Positions 36,565 to 45,329 are shown, numbered from the stretch's first letter. The stretch is 64,000 bases of DNA from Flagellimonas zhangzhouensis (GCF_900102925.1 NZ_FNKI01000004.1:62001-126000), one strand, 5' to 3'. Notes: generated by a model from the sequence alone, not told the origin. A program made the numbers and translations.

Positions 36565-36625
36565 AATTTAAATGGTAATTGGTTGGTTATTAATGAAGTA
36601 ATGATTGGATAACAAGCAGAAAGAA

Positions 36626-37870
36626 CTAGTTGATTCTTCGTTCTTTAAACCATAGGTCCTCCAAGCTGAAATTTAGGGTTAGGGTATGGAAATTTTCTTT
36701 GACCAAAATGTTCTGTACTTGACCTTTTGATCCATAGGCATATGAGAGGTTCAGAATGGAATTTGAGGCTCTGCCCATAGGAAGTCCTATACCGGCAGTA
36801 AGGGTGTATCCATCTATTTTGGTATCGTTCAGGGCCAAATAGCCATTATCGTAGTTAAATCCAGCCCTAAATCGCATACGTTCCCAGTATTTAAAACCTC
36901 TCGGGTTTTTTAGGTATTCCAATCCAAATGCATAAATATCTTGGTCGGCATACGTTCCAATATTTTCAGATTGATTGGTATTGTCCCAGAAATTCTTTTT
37001 GTAGTCTGCAGATAGGGTAAAGGATTCTAAAATTCGGGTACTCATCCCAAACCCGACTTCCAAGGGCAGTTTAAACCCTGAAACATCGTCGGTTTCCTCA
37101 TCCTCAACATTGATTTCTTCTCCGTCCAAAGTTTTGTTTACGGAGCGTGTTAAACTTCCAGATAGGGATACGGGCAATTGAACGGTGCTACCAACGGTTA
37201 TTTTATCAGTGATGTCATATTGCATACCTAACCCAAATCGAAACCCGCTATAATTGGTGATTTCATTGAGAGCAAAATAACTGTCGCTGATACTAAAGGT
37301 TTCATTTTCTTCAATTTTCCCAAAAAGTAGGGAGGCTTTGACTCCAACCCTAAAGGCGTCTGAAAGACCATACCCGATATTAAAACTTAGATCATTTAAT
37401 CCTCCTAGACCAGTAACATTACTTTCAAAAGTCTCATTGGAACCTTCAATATTGCTCACCAATCCTAAAAGCGTATACCCAACATCAGAATAAGGAACCA
37501 TACTTACCCCAGCACCCAAACGATTGGTAATTCGAAAGGCAAACGCCAAGTTGGAAAAATTGAGCGTCGTTTTGGACTCGTTGTTTCCCGTGTTGCTATA
37601 GCTATTAAATTCACCGACCACTCCAATATCATAAAAAAAGGAATTTTGTGGTATCAATGCAAAGTTGGAAGGGTTCAGGTTGTTGATTTCCGTTTCGGTT
37701 TTTAGACCAATACCTGTATACCCCATGGCATTGGATCTGCCTATACTTGTTTGATTAATAATTCCAAGTCCATACAAGGAGTAGGGGGAACTGGTGAGGC
37801 CTTCCGATTGTGCCTTCATCGAAAATTGAAAGAAAAGCGTAAAAGCAGCAAGTAATATAATTTTATTCAT
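36626..37870 (-). CDS. OmpP1/FadL-like outer-membrane protein
   Basis: 414 residues from the ATG at 37870, giving a signal peptide IILLAAFTLFFQFSMKAQ. The opening SSPYSLYGLGIINQTSIGRSNAMGYTGIGLKTETEINNLNPSNFA, with glycines and an NPS motif, resembles the plug-side start of FadL/OmpP1 barrels, and the chain then alternates strands to the end. It overlaps the 3' end of the DUF4270 gene by 8 nt, so the two are translationally coupled. The related pair recurs in Flavobacteria by my recollection. Ligand unknown. Confidence 0.72.
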   Translation of the reverse strand: MNKIILLAAFTLFFQFSMKAQSEGLTSSPYSLYGLGIINQTSIGRSNAMGYTGIGLKTETEINNLNPSNFALIPQNSFFYDIGVVGEFNSYSNTGNNESKTTLNFSNLAFAFRITNRLGAGVSMVPYSDVGYTLLGLVSNIEGSNETFESNVTGLGGLNDLSFNIGYGLSDAFRVGVKASLLFGKIEENETFSISDSYFALNEITNYSGFRFGLGMQYDITDKITVGSTVQLPVSLSGSLTRSVNKTLDGEEINVEDEETDDVSGFKLPLEVGFGMSTRILESFTLSADYKKNFWDNTNQSENIGTYADQDIYAFGLEYLKNPRGFKYWERMRFRAGFNYDNGYLALNDTKIDGYTLTAGIGLPMGRASNSILNLSYAYGSKGQVQNILVKENFHTLTLNFSLEDLWFKERRIN

Positions 37871-39191
37871 CTTCATCATCATAAATAGCATAGGTTAGTT
37901 CTAGGATGGCACTGTACTCCGAATCATCCATTCCATTAAGGATAAATCGGTCTACGGTGGATATGTAATTATCTGGGAGTAAAATCAGTGCGTCTTCTGT
38001 TTCCAATTCGGTGGTTAGTAGTTGATCTAAATATCCACCAATGGAAAACTCATAATAGATATCGTTGAACTCTTCGTTATCGCGATTTAAAACACCTAAA
38101 ACTGGGCTTACATCTTGAATCAATAATTGTGAGGTGAGGTCGTTGTTTTGATCAACAACAAAAACGGCAAGGGTATCGCGTAAAATAAGATTGTCATCAA
38201 AGGAGTTAAGTGCTGGACGGATTTTGAGAACCGCGTCCAAAATGGTGCCTTGTCCATTAAGGTCGTACAAGGTTTTAAGGTGCGGAAATTGTATTCTAGA
38301 TGCGATTCCCGTTCCCGATTGAATAAAACTTAGATTGTCTGTTTCTGTGCTACTTAAATTAAACTCTTGGTCGTCCAGCTCCTGTAAATTTTCAGAGGGG
38401 TCTTCCGCTTTAATTTGATTGTAAAAGGGGATTGGACTTGTTGTCTGATCTAAGGCAATCTCGAGGTAATCATCAACTCTTTCCAATTCTTCTTCGGTGC
38501 TATAGTACACTCGAATTAGGCAATTGTCCGTTCCTTTTGAAAAACCGATGATCGAACCATTATCTGTATCCCCAGGCAAAAGAGCTACGCCCTTGAAGTA
38601 GTCCTTAAATTGATCGGAGGTAGTAATTAATTTTTCCTGAAAATTGGTAAAGAAGGTTTTTCCTAGTTCGTCAGACAATTTTATCTCCAAGGTATCTGCA
38701 GTAAAAGGTCTTGGCACATAACTTAAAACCCCAAGGTCTTCGTCATCATAAGAGGCTTCACTCGTATTGTAAAAATAATCGTCCTCTCCAGTATCTAAGA
38801 TTTTATTGAGCCTTTTTACATGAATGGTATTGGTTTGGAGGGTGTCATTATAATAGTAGTTATCAGGAACCAAAATTAAGGCGATACTATCGTACACAGC
38901 TTCGTCATCAATGGTGTATTCATTGGGTAGCATTCCAAAATAACTGGAGGTTTGCACTGTTCCAAAAACGGGATCCGTGTATTTGCCTACCAAAATTCTA
39001 CTGGCTTCACTGGAGATGATGCTATCAAATTTCATGGTTGAGGTGTTTATGGTCAGGGTGTCTATCAAAACAACCCTTAGATTGCTGTCGGTAAATGATT
39101 CACCAGCAATAAAATCTGAAGAATTATAGTTTTCGGTAGTACAGGAAAGCACTACAGCAAGAAGGCATAAAAGCCCAAAAATTGGTCTCAT
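37863..39191 (-). CDS. DUF4270 lipoprotein
   Basis: 442 residues from the ATG at 39191; the 27 upstream in-frame residues precede the lipoprotein signal (LLCLLAVVLSC) and are excluded. The sequence matches DUF4270 in layout: FIAGESFTDSNLRVVLIDTLTINTSTMKFDSIISSEASRILVGKYTDPVFG near the N-terminus, and an acidic C-terminus (YDDEDE). DUF4270 proteins are Bacteroidota lipoproteins of unknown function. A TACATTTG -7 element sits 16 nt before the ATG. Divergent from the kelch gene, coupled to the barrel gene downstream. Confidence 0.85.
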   Translation of the reverse strand: MRPIFGLLCLLAVVLSCTTENYNSSDFIAGESFTDSNLRVVLIDTLTINTSTMKFDSIISSEASRILVGKYTDPVFGTVQTSSYFGMLPNEYTIDDEAVYDSIALILVPDNYYYNDTLQTNTIHVKRLNKILDTGEDDYFYNTSEASYDDEDLGVLSYVPRPFTADTLEIKLSDELGKTFFTNFQEKLITTSDQFKDYFKGVALLPGDTDNGSIIGFSKGTDNCLIRVYYSTEEELERVDDYLEIALDQTTSPIPFYNQIKAEDPSENLQELDDQEFNLSSTETDNLSFIQSGTGIASRIQFPHLKTLYDLNGQGTILDAVLKIRPALNSFDDNLILRDTLAVFVVDQNNDLTSQLLIQDVSPVLGVLNRDNEEFNDIYYEFSIGGYLDQLLTTELETEDALILLPDNYISTVDRFILNGMDDSEYSAILELTYAIYDDEDE

Positions 39192-39206
39192 ATTTTTAAT
39201 TTGAAG

Positions 39207-39214
39207 CAAATGTA
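39207..39214 (-). promoter_or_regulatory. -7 element of the DUF4270 promoter
   Basis: Read on the minus strand it is TACATTTG, a perfect TAnnTTTG. No TTG lies at a suitable -33 distance; the nearest is 26 nt away. Start codon follows 15 nt later. Confidence 0.5.
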
Positions 39215-39285
39215 TAAGCACTCGCAGGTCCCTAAAATGGCAATAGACCAATCCAGTTTCTTTTAAGACCAATTCAGGATTTTTA

Positions 39286-39311
39286 ACGACGAAGCATCGA
39301 TGCTTGTTCGT
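39286..39311. repeat. Divergent-promoter palindrome
   Basis: A perfect 14-nt palindrome AAGCATCGATGCTT (39292-39305) is extended by matching ACGA (39286-39289) and TCGT (39308-39311) across two mismatched positions on each side. It lies between the DUF4270 and kelch genes and its right edge overlaps the first 21-bp-phased repeat. Confidence 0.6.
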
Positions 39312-39362
39312 AGATTAAATAGGGGAGTTCATATGTTAAATCTGGGACTTCATATATTCCCT
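39306..39362 (+). promoter_or_regulatory. Three 21-bp-phased direct repeats (LytTR-type site)
   Basis: GTTCGTAGATTAAAT (39306), GTTCATATGTTAAAT (39327) and CTTCATATATTCCCT (39348) start exactly 21 nt apart. The GTTCGT/GTTCAT cores and two-turn spacing match the direct-repeat sites bound by LytTR DNA-binding domains. The last repeat occupies the place where a -33 box would be, upstream of a perfect -7 at 39386. Two LytTR regulators are encoded downstream. Confidence 0.68.
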
Positions 39363-39385
39363 TACTGCTCCTTTGACTTCCAATC

Positions 39386-39393
39386 TAACTTTG
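39386..39393 (+). promoter_or_regulatory. -7 element of the kelch operon promoter
   Basis: TAACTTTG fits TAnnTTTG exactly and lies 22 nt before the ATG at 39416. There is no TTG 17-23 nt upstream, suggesting that an activator at the phased repeats is needed. Confidence 0.6.
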
Positions 39394-39415
39394 TCGAAAA
39401 TTATTAATGATAGGC

Positions 39416-40411
39416 ATGAGAAAAGCAGTACTATACTTTAAACCAACATTTGTTTTTGCACTTTCAGTGCTTTTATTATCCAGTTGTTCCAATGATGAGG
39501 ATGAAGATATTGGAAACTGGGTAGATCGATCTGAATTTGATGGCACTCCAAGAAGTGGTATCTCAGGATTTGTGATTGATAATATTGGTTACATGGGTGT
39601 GGGTTATGATGGTGATGATTACTTAAATTCTTTTTGGTCGTATGATATCGAAGGGGATTATTGGTCTCAAAAGGCGGATTTCCCAGGAGCGGCCAGAAAC
39701 GCTGCAGTAGGTTTTCAGGTTGATGGTACTGGCTACATAGGTTCAGGTTATGATGGAGTAGATGAGTTGGGTGATTTTTATGGATACGATCCTTCTACCA
39801 ACACTTGGACGCAAATAGCTTCTTTACCTGATGGGACTGTTCGTAGAAGTGCCTTGGCCTTTGGAATCAATGGTTACGGTTATTTTGGCACTGGATATGA
39901 TGGGGAAAATGATAAAAAGGACTTCTGGAAATACAATCCATCAACGGATATTTGGGTCGAGTTGGAAGGTTTTGGAGGCAGTAAAAGAAGAGCGGCCACC
40001 ACTTTTGCGATCAATGGAACGGTTTATATGGGAACTGGGGTTTCCAATGGAGTTTATATAGAAGATTTTTGGGCATTTGATCCTTCTACCGAAAGTTGGA
40101 GCAAACTGACCGATATTGATGAAGAGGACGATTACGAAGTGGAGCGAAGCAATGCTGTTGGTTTTGAATTGAACGGCTACGGATACATTGCTTGCGGTGA
40201 AAGAAATGGCGCCACCAACTCCGTTTGGGAATACGATCCATCTTCCGATACTTGGGAAGAACGTACAGGCTTCGAAGGTTCTACCAGACAAGACGCAATA
40301 GCTTTTTCAAATTCTTCAAGGGCCTTTATAGGTTTGGGTCGCACAGGAACACTTTATCTGGATGATATAGATGAGTTCTTTCCTTTTGATGAATATGATG
40401 ATGAAGATTAA
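39416..40411 (+). CDS. Kelch-repeat lipoprotein
   Basis: 331 residues from the ATG at 39416; an ATG at 39407 would add three residues and sits too near the -7 element. Lipobox LLSSC. About six kelch blades follow, each with a pattern like GYIGSGYDGVDELGDFYGYDPSTNTWTQIASLP; the repeated FWxYDPSTxxW and RRxAxxFxINGxGYxGTGYDG elements define a beta-propeller. The C-terminus is acidic (DEYDDED), as is that of the divergent DUF4270 protein. Probably a surface or periplasmic binding/scaffold propeller; ligand unknown. Confidence 0.87.
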   Translation: MRKAVLYFKPTFVFALSVLLLSSCSNDEDEDIGNWVDRSEFDGTPRSGISGFVIDNIGYMGVGYDGDDYLNSFWSYDIEGDYWSQKADFPGAARNAAVGFQVDGTGYIGSGYDGVDELGDFYGYDPSTNTWTQIASLPDGTVRRSALAFGINGYGYFGTGYDGENDKKDFWKYNPSTDIWVELEGFGGSKRRAATTFAINGTVYMGTGVSNGVYIEDFWAFDPSTESWSKLTDIDEEDDYEVERSNAVGFELNGYGYIACGERNGATNSVWEYDPSSDTWEERTGFEGSTRQDAIAFSNSSRAFIGLGRTGTLYLDDIDEFFPFDEYDDED

Positions 40412-40493
40412 TTTTTAACTAGTCAGTTTTAGTTTGTGTTAATTGGGGCTGGAGGATTAAACCTTTGGTCCCAATTCCAGTTAAAAAAGAAGT

Positions 40494-40832
40494 ATGAAAA
40501 AGTCCATTAAAATAATCGTATTGGTTTGTATAATTGGTCTAGTGTTTTTTGGGGTAAAACAATTTTCATCACCCCAAAAAACAGAAGAATCAAGATTGGA
40601 AAAGGTGGTAATAGCTGTAGATCAAGGATATGGCTATCAAATTTTTTATGGGGATGAATTGTTGGTGCAACAAGAATTTATTCCAGCCGTAAATGGTATG
40701 CAAACTTTTGCCACACCCGAAGATGCGGAGCAAGTTGCCGACTTGGTTATTTCTAAAATTGAAAAAAAGACCAGCCCTAAAGTGACTATGCAGGAACTCA
40801 TGGATATGGATATTGTAATTTTGGTGCCTTAA
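40494..40832 (+). CDS. DUF4907 family protein
   Basis: 112 residues: one N-terminal membrane segment or signal (IKIIVLVCIIGLVFFGVKQF) and a small domain with GYGYQIFYGDELLVQQEFIPAVNGMQTFATPEDAEQVADLVISKI, the pattern of DUF4907. Function unknown. It sits between the kelch gene and the LytS-type kinase (9 nt before it), so it is probably in the operon driven by the phased-repeat promoter. Confidence 0.8.
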   Translation: MKKSIKIIVLVCIIGLVFFGVKQFSSPQKTEESRLEKVVIAVDQGYGYQIFYGDELLVQQEFIPAVNGMQTFATPEDAEQVADLVISKIEKKTSPKVTMQELMDMDIVILVP

Positions 40833-40841
40833 ATCGCAACC

Positions 40842-41864
40842 ATGACCCTAGATCGAAGGCATATACGCATCTTTTTCATCCATTTTTTTATTTGGGCGCT
40901 GTTTTATGGCTTCTTTTTGTACCCTTTCTTTTTTGAGTTTCGACGAATTCCGCCAGATCTTCCCATTCGTTTGGCATGGATCATAGTCCTTTTTTATTTC
41001 AATTACTTTGTCTTGGTGCCCAAATTGTTATTGGGTAAAAGTACCGTTGTTTATATCGCGACTTGTTTGGCCATTATATTGGTTTCGGGAATTGTTATAA
41101 ATATCGCATTCCCTTTTCAACCCGAAGAACGATTGTTCAGACCTAGAGACGAAAACCACAATTTGGGACGATTCGTAAGGGAACTATTTTCCATGCTCAA
41201 TTTAAGTGCCCCCATCTTTATCAGTGGGTTATTGAGAATGTATGTGGAGTGGCGAAAAAATGAAGACCTTAGACAAGTTGTTGAAAAAGAAAAAGTAAGT
41301 GCAGAACTCCAGTTCTTAAAAACGCAGTTGAACCCCCATTTTTTGTTCAACTCTTTGAATGCGATTTATTCCCTGTCCGTAAAAAATTCTTCCCAAACAT
41401 CTGAAACTATTATTTCACTTTCAGAATTGATGCGTTACATGCTTTATGAAGCCGATAAGGATAAAGTGCCCTTGGGCAAAGAAATGGAGTACATTCACAA
41501 TTATGTGCAATTACAAAGGCTCAGATTGTCGGATTCTGCCAATGTTAAGTTAAAAATATCTGGAAATGAGCAAAGTAAGGAAGTTCCTCCCTTACTTTTC
41601 ATTTCATTTATAGAAAATGCATTTAAATACGGAACAGATTATACGGGTAAAACCTATGTGAACATCAATCTTTTGATTGAACCTTTGAACCTTCGTTTTA
41701 AGGTGGAAAACAAGATTGGCGTTCAGCGTACGCACAGTAAAAATTCTGGAGTTGGATTGGAAAACATAAAAAACCGATTGCGATTGCTCTATCCTAATTC
41801 CCACGAACTGAACATTACAGATAACGGCGAAACATATTCGGTTGACCTTACACTCAACCTTTAA
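40842..41864 (+). CDS. LytS-type sensor histidine kinase
   Basis: 340 residues. Four membrane segments fill about 10-135, then a short helix leads to the His_kinase domain with QLNPHFLFNSLNAIYSL (phospho-acceptor His166), LMRYMLYEADKDKVPLGKEMEYI and the ATP-binding FISFIENAFKYG...GVGLENIKNRL. There is no separate sensor domain. Its partner regulator starts 16 nt downstream. The input is unknown; upstream kelch and DUF4907 proteins are candidates. A very similar kinase lies at 47317. Confidence 0.93.
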   Translation: MTLDRRHIRIFFIHFFIWALFYGFFLYPFFFEFRRIPPDLPIRLAWIIVLFYFNYFVLVPKLLLGKSTVVYIATCLAIILVSGIVINIAFPFQPEERLFRPRDENHNLGRFVRELFSMLNLSAPIFISGLLRMYVEWRKNEDLRQVVEKEKVSAELQFLKTQLNPHFLFNSLNAIYSLSVKNSSQTSETIISLSELMRYMLYEADKDKVPLGKEMEYIHNYVQLQRLRLSDSANVKLKISGNEQSKEVPPLLFISFIENAFKYGTDYTGKTYVNINLLIEPLNLRFKVENKIGVQRTHSKNSGVGLENIKNRLRLLYPNSHELNITDNGETYSVDLTLNL

Positions 41865-41880
41865 CAAAACCAAGTGAACC

Positions 41881-42621
41881 ATGAAGTGCATTATTATTGA
41901 CGACGAGCCATTGGCCATTGATGTATTGGTAGATTATTGCCAAAAAATGGATTTTATATCCTTGGAGGGCACTTTTACTAACCCCTTGGAGGCCATTGCA
42001 GTGATTAAGGAAAAAAACATCGATCTTATTTTCTGTGACATCGAAATGCCACAGATCAACGGGATCGATTTCATAAATTCATTGGACAATACGCCACTTT
42101 TTATCTTCACAACGGCCTATTCGCAATACGCAGTGGAAGGTTTTAATCTAAATGCCATTGATTATTTGGTGAAACCCATTCCCTATAATCGTTTTATAAA
42201 ATCCATTTCCCGCGCCAAGGAGATTTTGGGTTACCGAAAAAATCCTTCTACCAACATACAGGAAAGTAATGTGTTCCCTTCTTACGGAGATACATCGGCA
42301 CAATCTCCTGGATACATTTTTGTTAAGGCGGAATACGAAAGCGTAAAAATCAACTTGGACGATATCGAGTACATCCAAGGATTAAAGGATTATCTAAAAA
42401 TTCACATTGCAGGCACGAACAAGGCTATTCTGACCTTAATGAGCTTTAAAGAAATTTTGAGTAAGCTTCCACCCAACCAATTCTTGCGCGTACACAAATC
42501 GTTTGCTGTGAATGTTGCCTGTATAAAAACTGTACAGCGAAACAGAATTGTGATCAATGATGTTCGCATTCCTATTGGCGAAAGTTATAGGGCCAGTTTC
42601 TTCCCAATGCTTGGTTTGTAA
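41881..42621 (+). CDS. LytTR response regulator
   Basis: 246 residues. The receiver domain has Asp7-Asp8 and phospho-acceptor Asp53 (IFCDIEMPQING), then Lys in YLVKPIPYNRF. The C-terminal LytTR domain (about 145-245) shows VKAEYESVKINLDDIEYIQGLKDYLKIHIAG and FLRVHKSFAVNVACI. It should bind the phased direct repeats at 39306 or elements before tolC. Paired with the upstream kinase. Confidence 0.93.
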   Translation: MKCIIIDDEPLAIDVLVDYCQKMDFISLEGTFTNPLEAIAVIKEKNIDLIFCDIEMPQINGIDFINSLDNTPLFIFTTAYSQYAVEGFNLNAIDYLVKPIPYNRFIKSISRAKEILGYRKNPSTNIQESNVFPSYGDTSAQSPGYIFVKAEYESVKINLDDIEYIQGLKDYLKIHIAGTNKAILTLMSFKEILSKLPPNQFLRVHKSFAVNVACIKTVQRNRIVINDVRIPIGESYRASFFPMLGL

Positions 42622-42677
42622 TCAATTTTTCTTTCTGTTCTGATTTCTCGAAAAATCAAATCGACAGGAATCCCTGT

Positions 42678-42688
42678 TTCGTAGATTA
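42678..42688 (+). promoter_or_regulatory. LytTR-like half-site upstream of tolC-like gene
   Basis: TTCGTAGATTA here is identical to bases 39307-39317 in the first of the 21-bp-phased repeats. It lies 73 nt before the outer-membrane efflux gene, in the only sizeable gap of the efflux cluster. A second repeat unit at 21 bp is only weakly visible (ACGTCTATC at about 42700), so this is tentative. Confidence 0.35.
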
Positions 42689-42760
42689 GATTTCGGTAAA
42701 CGTCTATCGCTCCCGAATCGCCTACATCTTTATTGGAATTTTGTTTCAAAATGTAAAACA

Positions 42761-44092
42761 ATGAAGATTCAGGCAATAGCAGCTATTCTCTTACTGGGCT
42801 TTCAAATTAATGCACAGGAAACGGATTCTTTGGCTACCAAACAAGTTTGGTCGTTGCAAGATTGTATTTCCTATGCCTTGGAGAACAGTATAGATGTAAA
42901 ACAAGTGGCTTTGGATAAAGATGGGGCAGAGGTGAACCTAACCCAATCCAAATACGCAAAACTCCCAAATTTAAGCAGTAGTGCATCTCAAAATTTTTCT
43001 TGGGGTTCCTCGATCGATCCCATTACCAGTGATTTTGTTTCCCAACAAATAAAATCCACCAATTTAGGGTTGAACACTTCGGTAACCCTTTACAACGGAA
43101 ACCAATTGAACAACGCCGTAAAACAAAACCGTTTGATGGTGGAGCAAAACGAGCTATACGTGGAAGAGGCCAAAAACAATATTACGCTCAGTATTTTGGA
43201 GGCCTACCTGCAAATTCTGTACAACAAAGAAAGTATTGAAGTAGCCCAGAACAACTTGGCCGCATCCGAGCAAGAAGTGGAAAGGGCCAAAGCCCGTTTG
43301 GATGCAGGAACCATCGCCATGATCGATTATACCGATGCACTTTCACAGGCCGCCACCAACAAAACCAATTTAATAACCGCAAGAAATAGCTACGCCCAAC
43401 AAATTATTGTGCTCAAGCAATTGTTGGAGTTGGATCCAATGGTCGATTTGGAGATAGAACCCTTGGAAAATCCATTATTGGAGGGACAATCGGTTCCCAA
43501 TAAAATGTTGGTGTACCAAAATGCCATTGGTAAAATGCCCGAAATAAAAGCATCCGAGTTGAATACTACCATCAATGAAAAAGATTTGGATATCGCCAAA
43601 GGAGGATTTCTTCCCACTTTATCCTTAACAGGTAGTGTGGGTTCAGGGTACACAAGCACCAATGATCTTGGGTTTACCGATCAGTTGGATGTCAACTTTA
43701 ATCAACGAGTGGGGATGTCCCTTACCGTTCCCATTTTTTCAAGATACCAGAACAAGGCTCAGGTGGCGACAGCCAAAATCGGAATTGAACAATCCAAACT
43801 ACAATTGCAGTCGGCTAAAAAAGAACTCTATCAAAAAATAGAGACCGCCTGGCAAAATGCCCAATCGGCACAAGAACAAATTGAAGCATCCAAAGCAGCC
43901 AGTGATGCCGCCGAAGAATCATACAAATTGGCACAACGAAAATATGAACTCAATGCATTGAGCACCACGGATTTGGTTATTAGCCAAAATACCTTCACCA
44001 ACGCACAATTGAATTATTTACAAGCAAAATACTTGGGCATACTGTACAACGAACTTCTCGATTTTTACCAAGGAAACGAATTAAAACTTTAA
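42761..44092 (+). CDS. TolC-family outer-membrane efflux protein
   Basis: 443 residues with a signal peptide (IAAILLLGFQINAQ). Two long coiled-coil halves with internal similarity show WSLQDCISYALENSIDVKQ and LNTSVTLYNGNQLNNAVKQNRLMVEQNELYVEEAKNNITLSILEAYLQILYN, then repeats near YKLAQRKYELNALSTTDLVISQNTF. This is the outer-membrane exit duct for a tripartite pump. The adaptor gene follows after 4 nt. Confidence 0.93.
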   Translation: MKIQAIAAILLLGFQINAQETDSLATKQVWSLQDCISYALENSIDVKQVALDKDGAEVNLTQSKYAKLPNLSSSASQNFSWGSSIDPITSDFVSQQIKSTNLGLNTSVTLYNGNQLNNAVKQNRLMVEQNELYVEEAKNNITLSILEAYLQILYNKESIEVAQNNLAASEQEVERAKARLDAGTIAMIDYTDALSQAATNKTNLITARNSYAQQIIVLKQLLELDPMVDLEIEPLENPLLEGQSVPNKMLVYQNAIGKMPEIKASELNTTINEKDLDIAKGGFLPTLSLTGSVGSGYTSTNDLGFTDQLDVNFNQRVGMSLTVPIFSRYQNKAQVATAKIGIEQSKLQLQSAKKELYQKIETAWQNAQSAQEQIEASKAASDAAEESYKLAQRKYELNALSTTDLVISQNTFTNAQLNYLQAKYLGILYNELLDFYQGNELKL

Positions 44093-44096
44093 CAAG

Positions 44097-45329
44097 ATGA
44101 AAAACAAAAAATTTAAATTCATAGCCATAATCGCTGGAGTTATTTTGGTAGCAGTGATAGGGTATAGCATATTGTCGGGCAAAGCACAGTCCGAAGTAAA
44201 AGCTGAAACCCTTAAGGCCCAAAAAGGAGAAGTAACTACCATGGTCACCGCTACGGGAACCGTTGAACCATTGAATGAAGTGGAAGTGGGTACCCAAGTT
44301 TCTGGTGAGGTAGAAAAAATCTATGTGGACTTTAACAGCGAAGTGAAAAAAGGACAACTTTTGGCCGAATTGGATAAGACCAATTTAAAGGCAGCCCTAC
44401 TTCAAGCGCAGGCAACCTACAACAATGCCGTAAACGAAAAGGATTATTACCAAAAGATTTACGACCGTCAGAAAGTACTTTTTGAAAATAAAGTGATCAG
44501 TACCGCTGATTATGATGAAGCCTTGTACAATTTAAACAAATCCAAAAGCACGGTAGTACAGTCCAGTTCCAACTTGACCGAAGCCAAGACCAATTTGGGA
44601 TACGCAGATATTTATTCCCCCATTGATGGAGTAGTGCTTTCCCGCGAAATTGATGAAGGACAGACCGTTGCTGCAAGTTTTGAGACACCAACATTGTTCA
44701 CCATCGCCAAAGATTTGAAAAAAATGCAGGTTGAAGCCGATGTGGATGAAGCTGATATAGGTGGCGTGATTGAAGGTCAGCGCGTTGGATTTACAGTAGA
44801 TGCTTATCAAGGTGAAACATTTGCAGGAACGGTGACCCAAGTACGTTTGGACCCAACTGTGGAATCGAACGTAGTAACCTATACCGTGGTTATTGAGGCG
44901 GAAAACCCAGAATTGAAATTAAAACCAGGACTTACGGCAACCATTTCCATTTATACCTTGGAATTGAAAGATGTGTTGACCATTGAGGCCAAGGCGGTCA
45001 ATTTTCAACCCAATATGGATCTGTTGATGAAATATTATGAGCAGCAAGATATTGCCATGAGTCCACCATCTGATAGACCAAAACCACCAAGTGAAAATAT
45101 AACCGTTGTGTGGAGCAAGACTTCATCGGGCATTCAGCCTAAAGAAATTAAATTAGGTGCCAGTGACGGCGTTAATGTGCAAGTTGTGGAAGGTCTGTCC
45201 GAAGGCGATGAATTGGTGTACAGCTTAAAAGAAATCAGCAATGCAGAAGTAGCTGAGGAGGCAAGTACAGGAAGTCCGTTTATGCCAAAACCACCAGGAC
45301 GTAACAACGACAAGAAAAAGGAGAATTAG
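44097..45329 (+). CDS. MacA/HlyD-type periplasmic adaptor
   Basis: 410 residues: an N-terminal membrane anchor (FIAIIAGVILVAVIGYSIL), a lipoyl/hairpin region (VEVGTQVSGEVEKIYVDFNSEVKKGQLLAELDKTNLKAALLQAQ), a beta-barrel part (GVVLSREIDEGQTVAASFETPTLFTIAKDLKKMQVEADVDEADIG) and a membrane-proximal domain. It links the ABC transporter to the TolC-like duct. The C-terminus is Pro- and Lys-rich. Six nucleotides separate it from the ATPase gene. Confidence 0.92.
   Translation: MKNKKFKFIAIIAGVILVAVIGYSILSGKAQSEVKAETLKAQKGEVTTMVTATGTVEPLNEVEVGTQVSGEVEKIYVDFNSEVKKGQLLAELDKTNLKAALLQAQATYNNAVNEKDYYQKIYDRQKVLFENKVISTADYDEALYNLNKSKSTVVQSSSNLTEAKTNLGYADIYSPIDGVVLSREIDEGQTVAASFETPTLFTIAKDLKKMQVEADVDEADIGGVIEGQRVGFTVDAYQGETFAGTVTQVRLDPTVESNVVTYTVVIEAENPELKLKPGLTATISIYTLELKDVLTIEAKAVNFQPNMDLLMKYYEQQDIAMSPPSDRPKPPSENITVVWSKTSSGIQPKEIKLGASDGVNVQVVEGLSEGDELVYSLKEISNAEVAEEASTGSPFMPKPPGRNNDKKKEN

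Larger units (their letters stand above)
36199..36625. other. 427-nt non-coding region with three hairpins
   Basis: No convincing gene; the only open frame (36273-36461, minus) overlaps the strongest hairpin and its translation is basic and low in protein-like features. Structures seen are a nested stem at 36409-36462, a 6-bp stem at 36469-36493, and a 13-bp inverted repeat with one mismatch at 36531-36564. It is flanked by same-strand genes, so it could hold a small RNA, a leader RNA or operators. Confidence 0.6.

Noticed and set aside
40440..40485. AATTGGG/CCCAATT inverted repeat before DUF4907
   Set aside because: Loop is over 20 nt and there is no T tract, so a terminator is not supported.
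42585..42776. 63-codon open frame on the minus strand upstream of the TolC-like gene
   Set aside because: Overlaps the response-regulator end and the efflux promoter region, and no related family is recognised.
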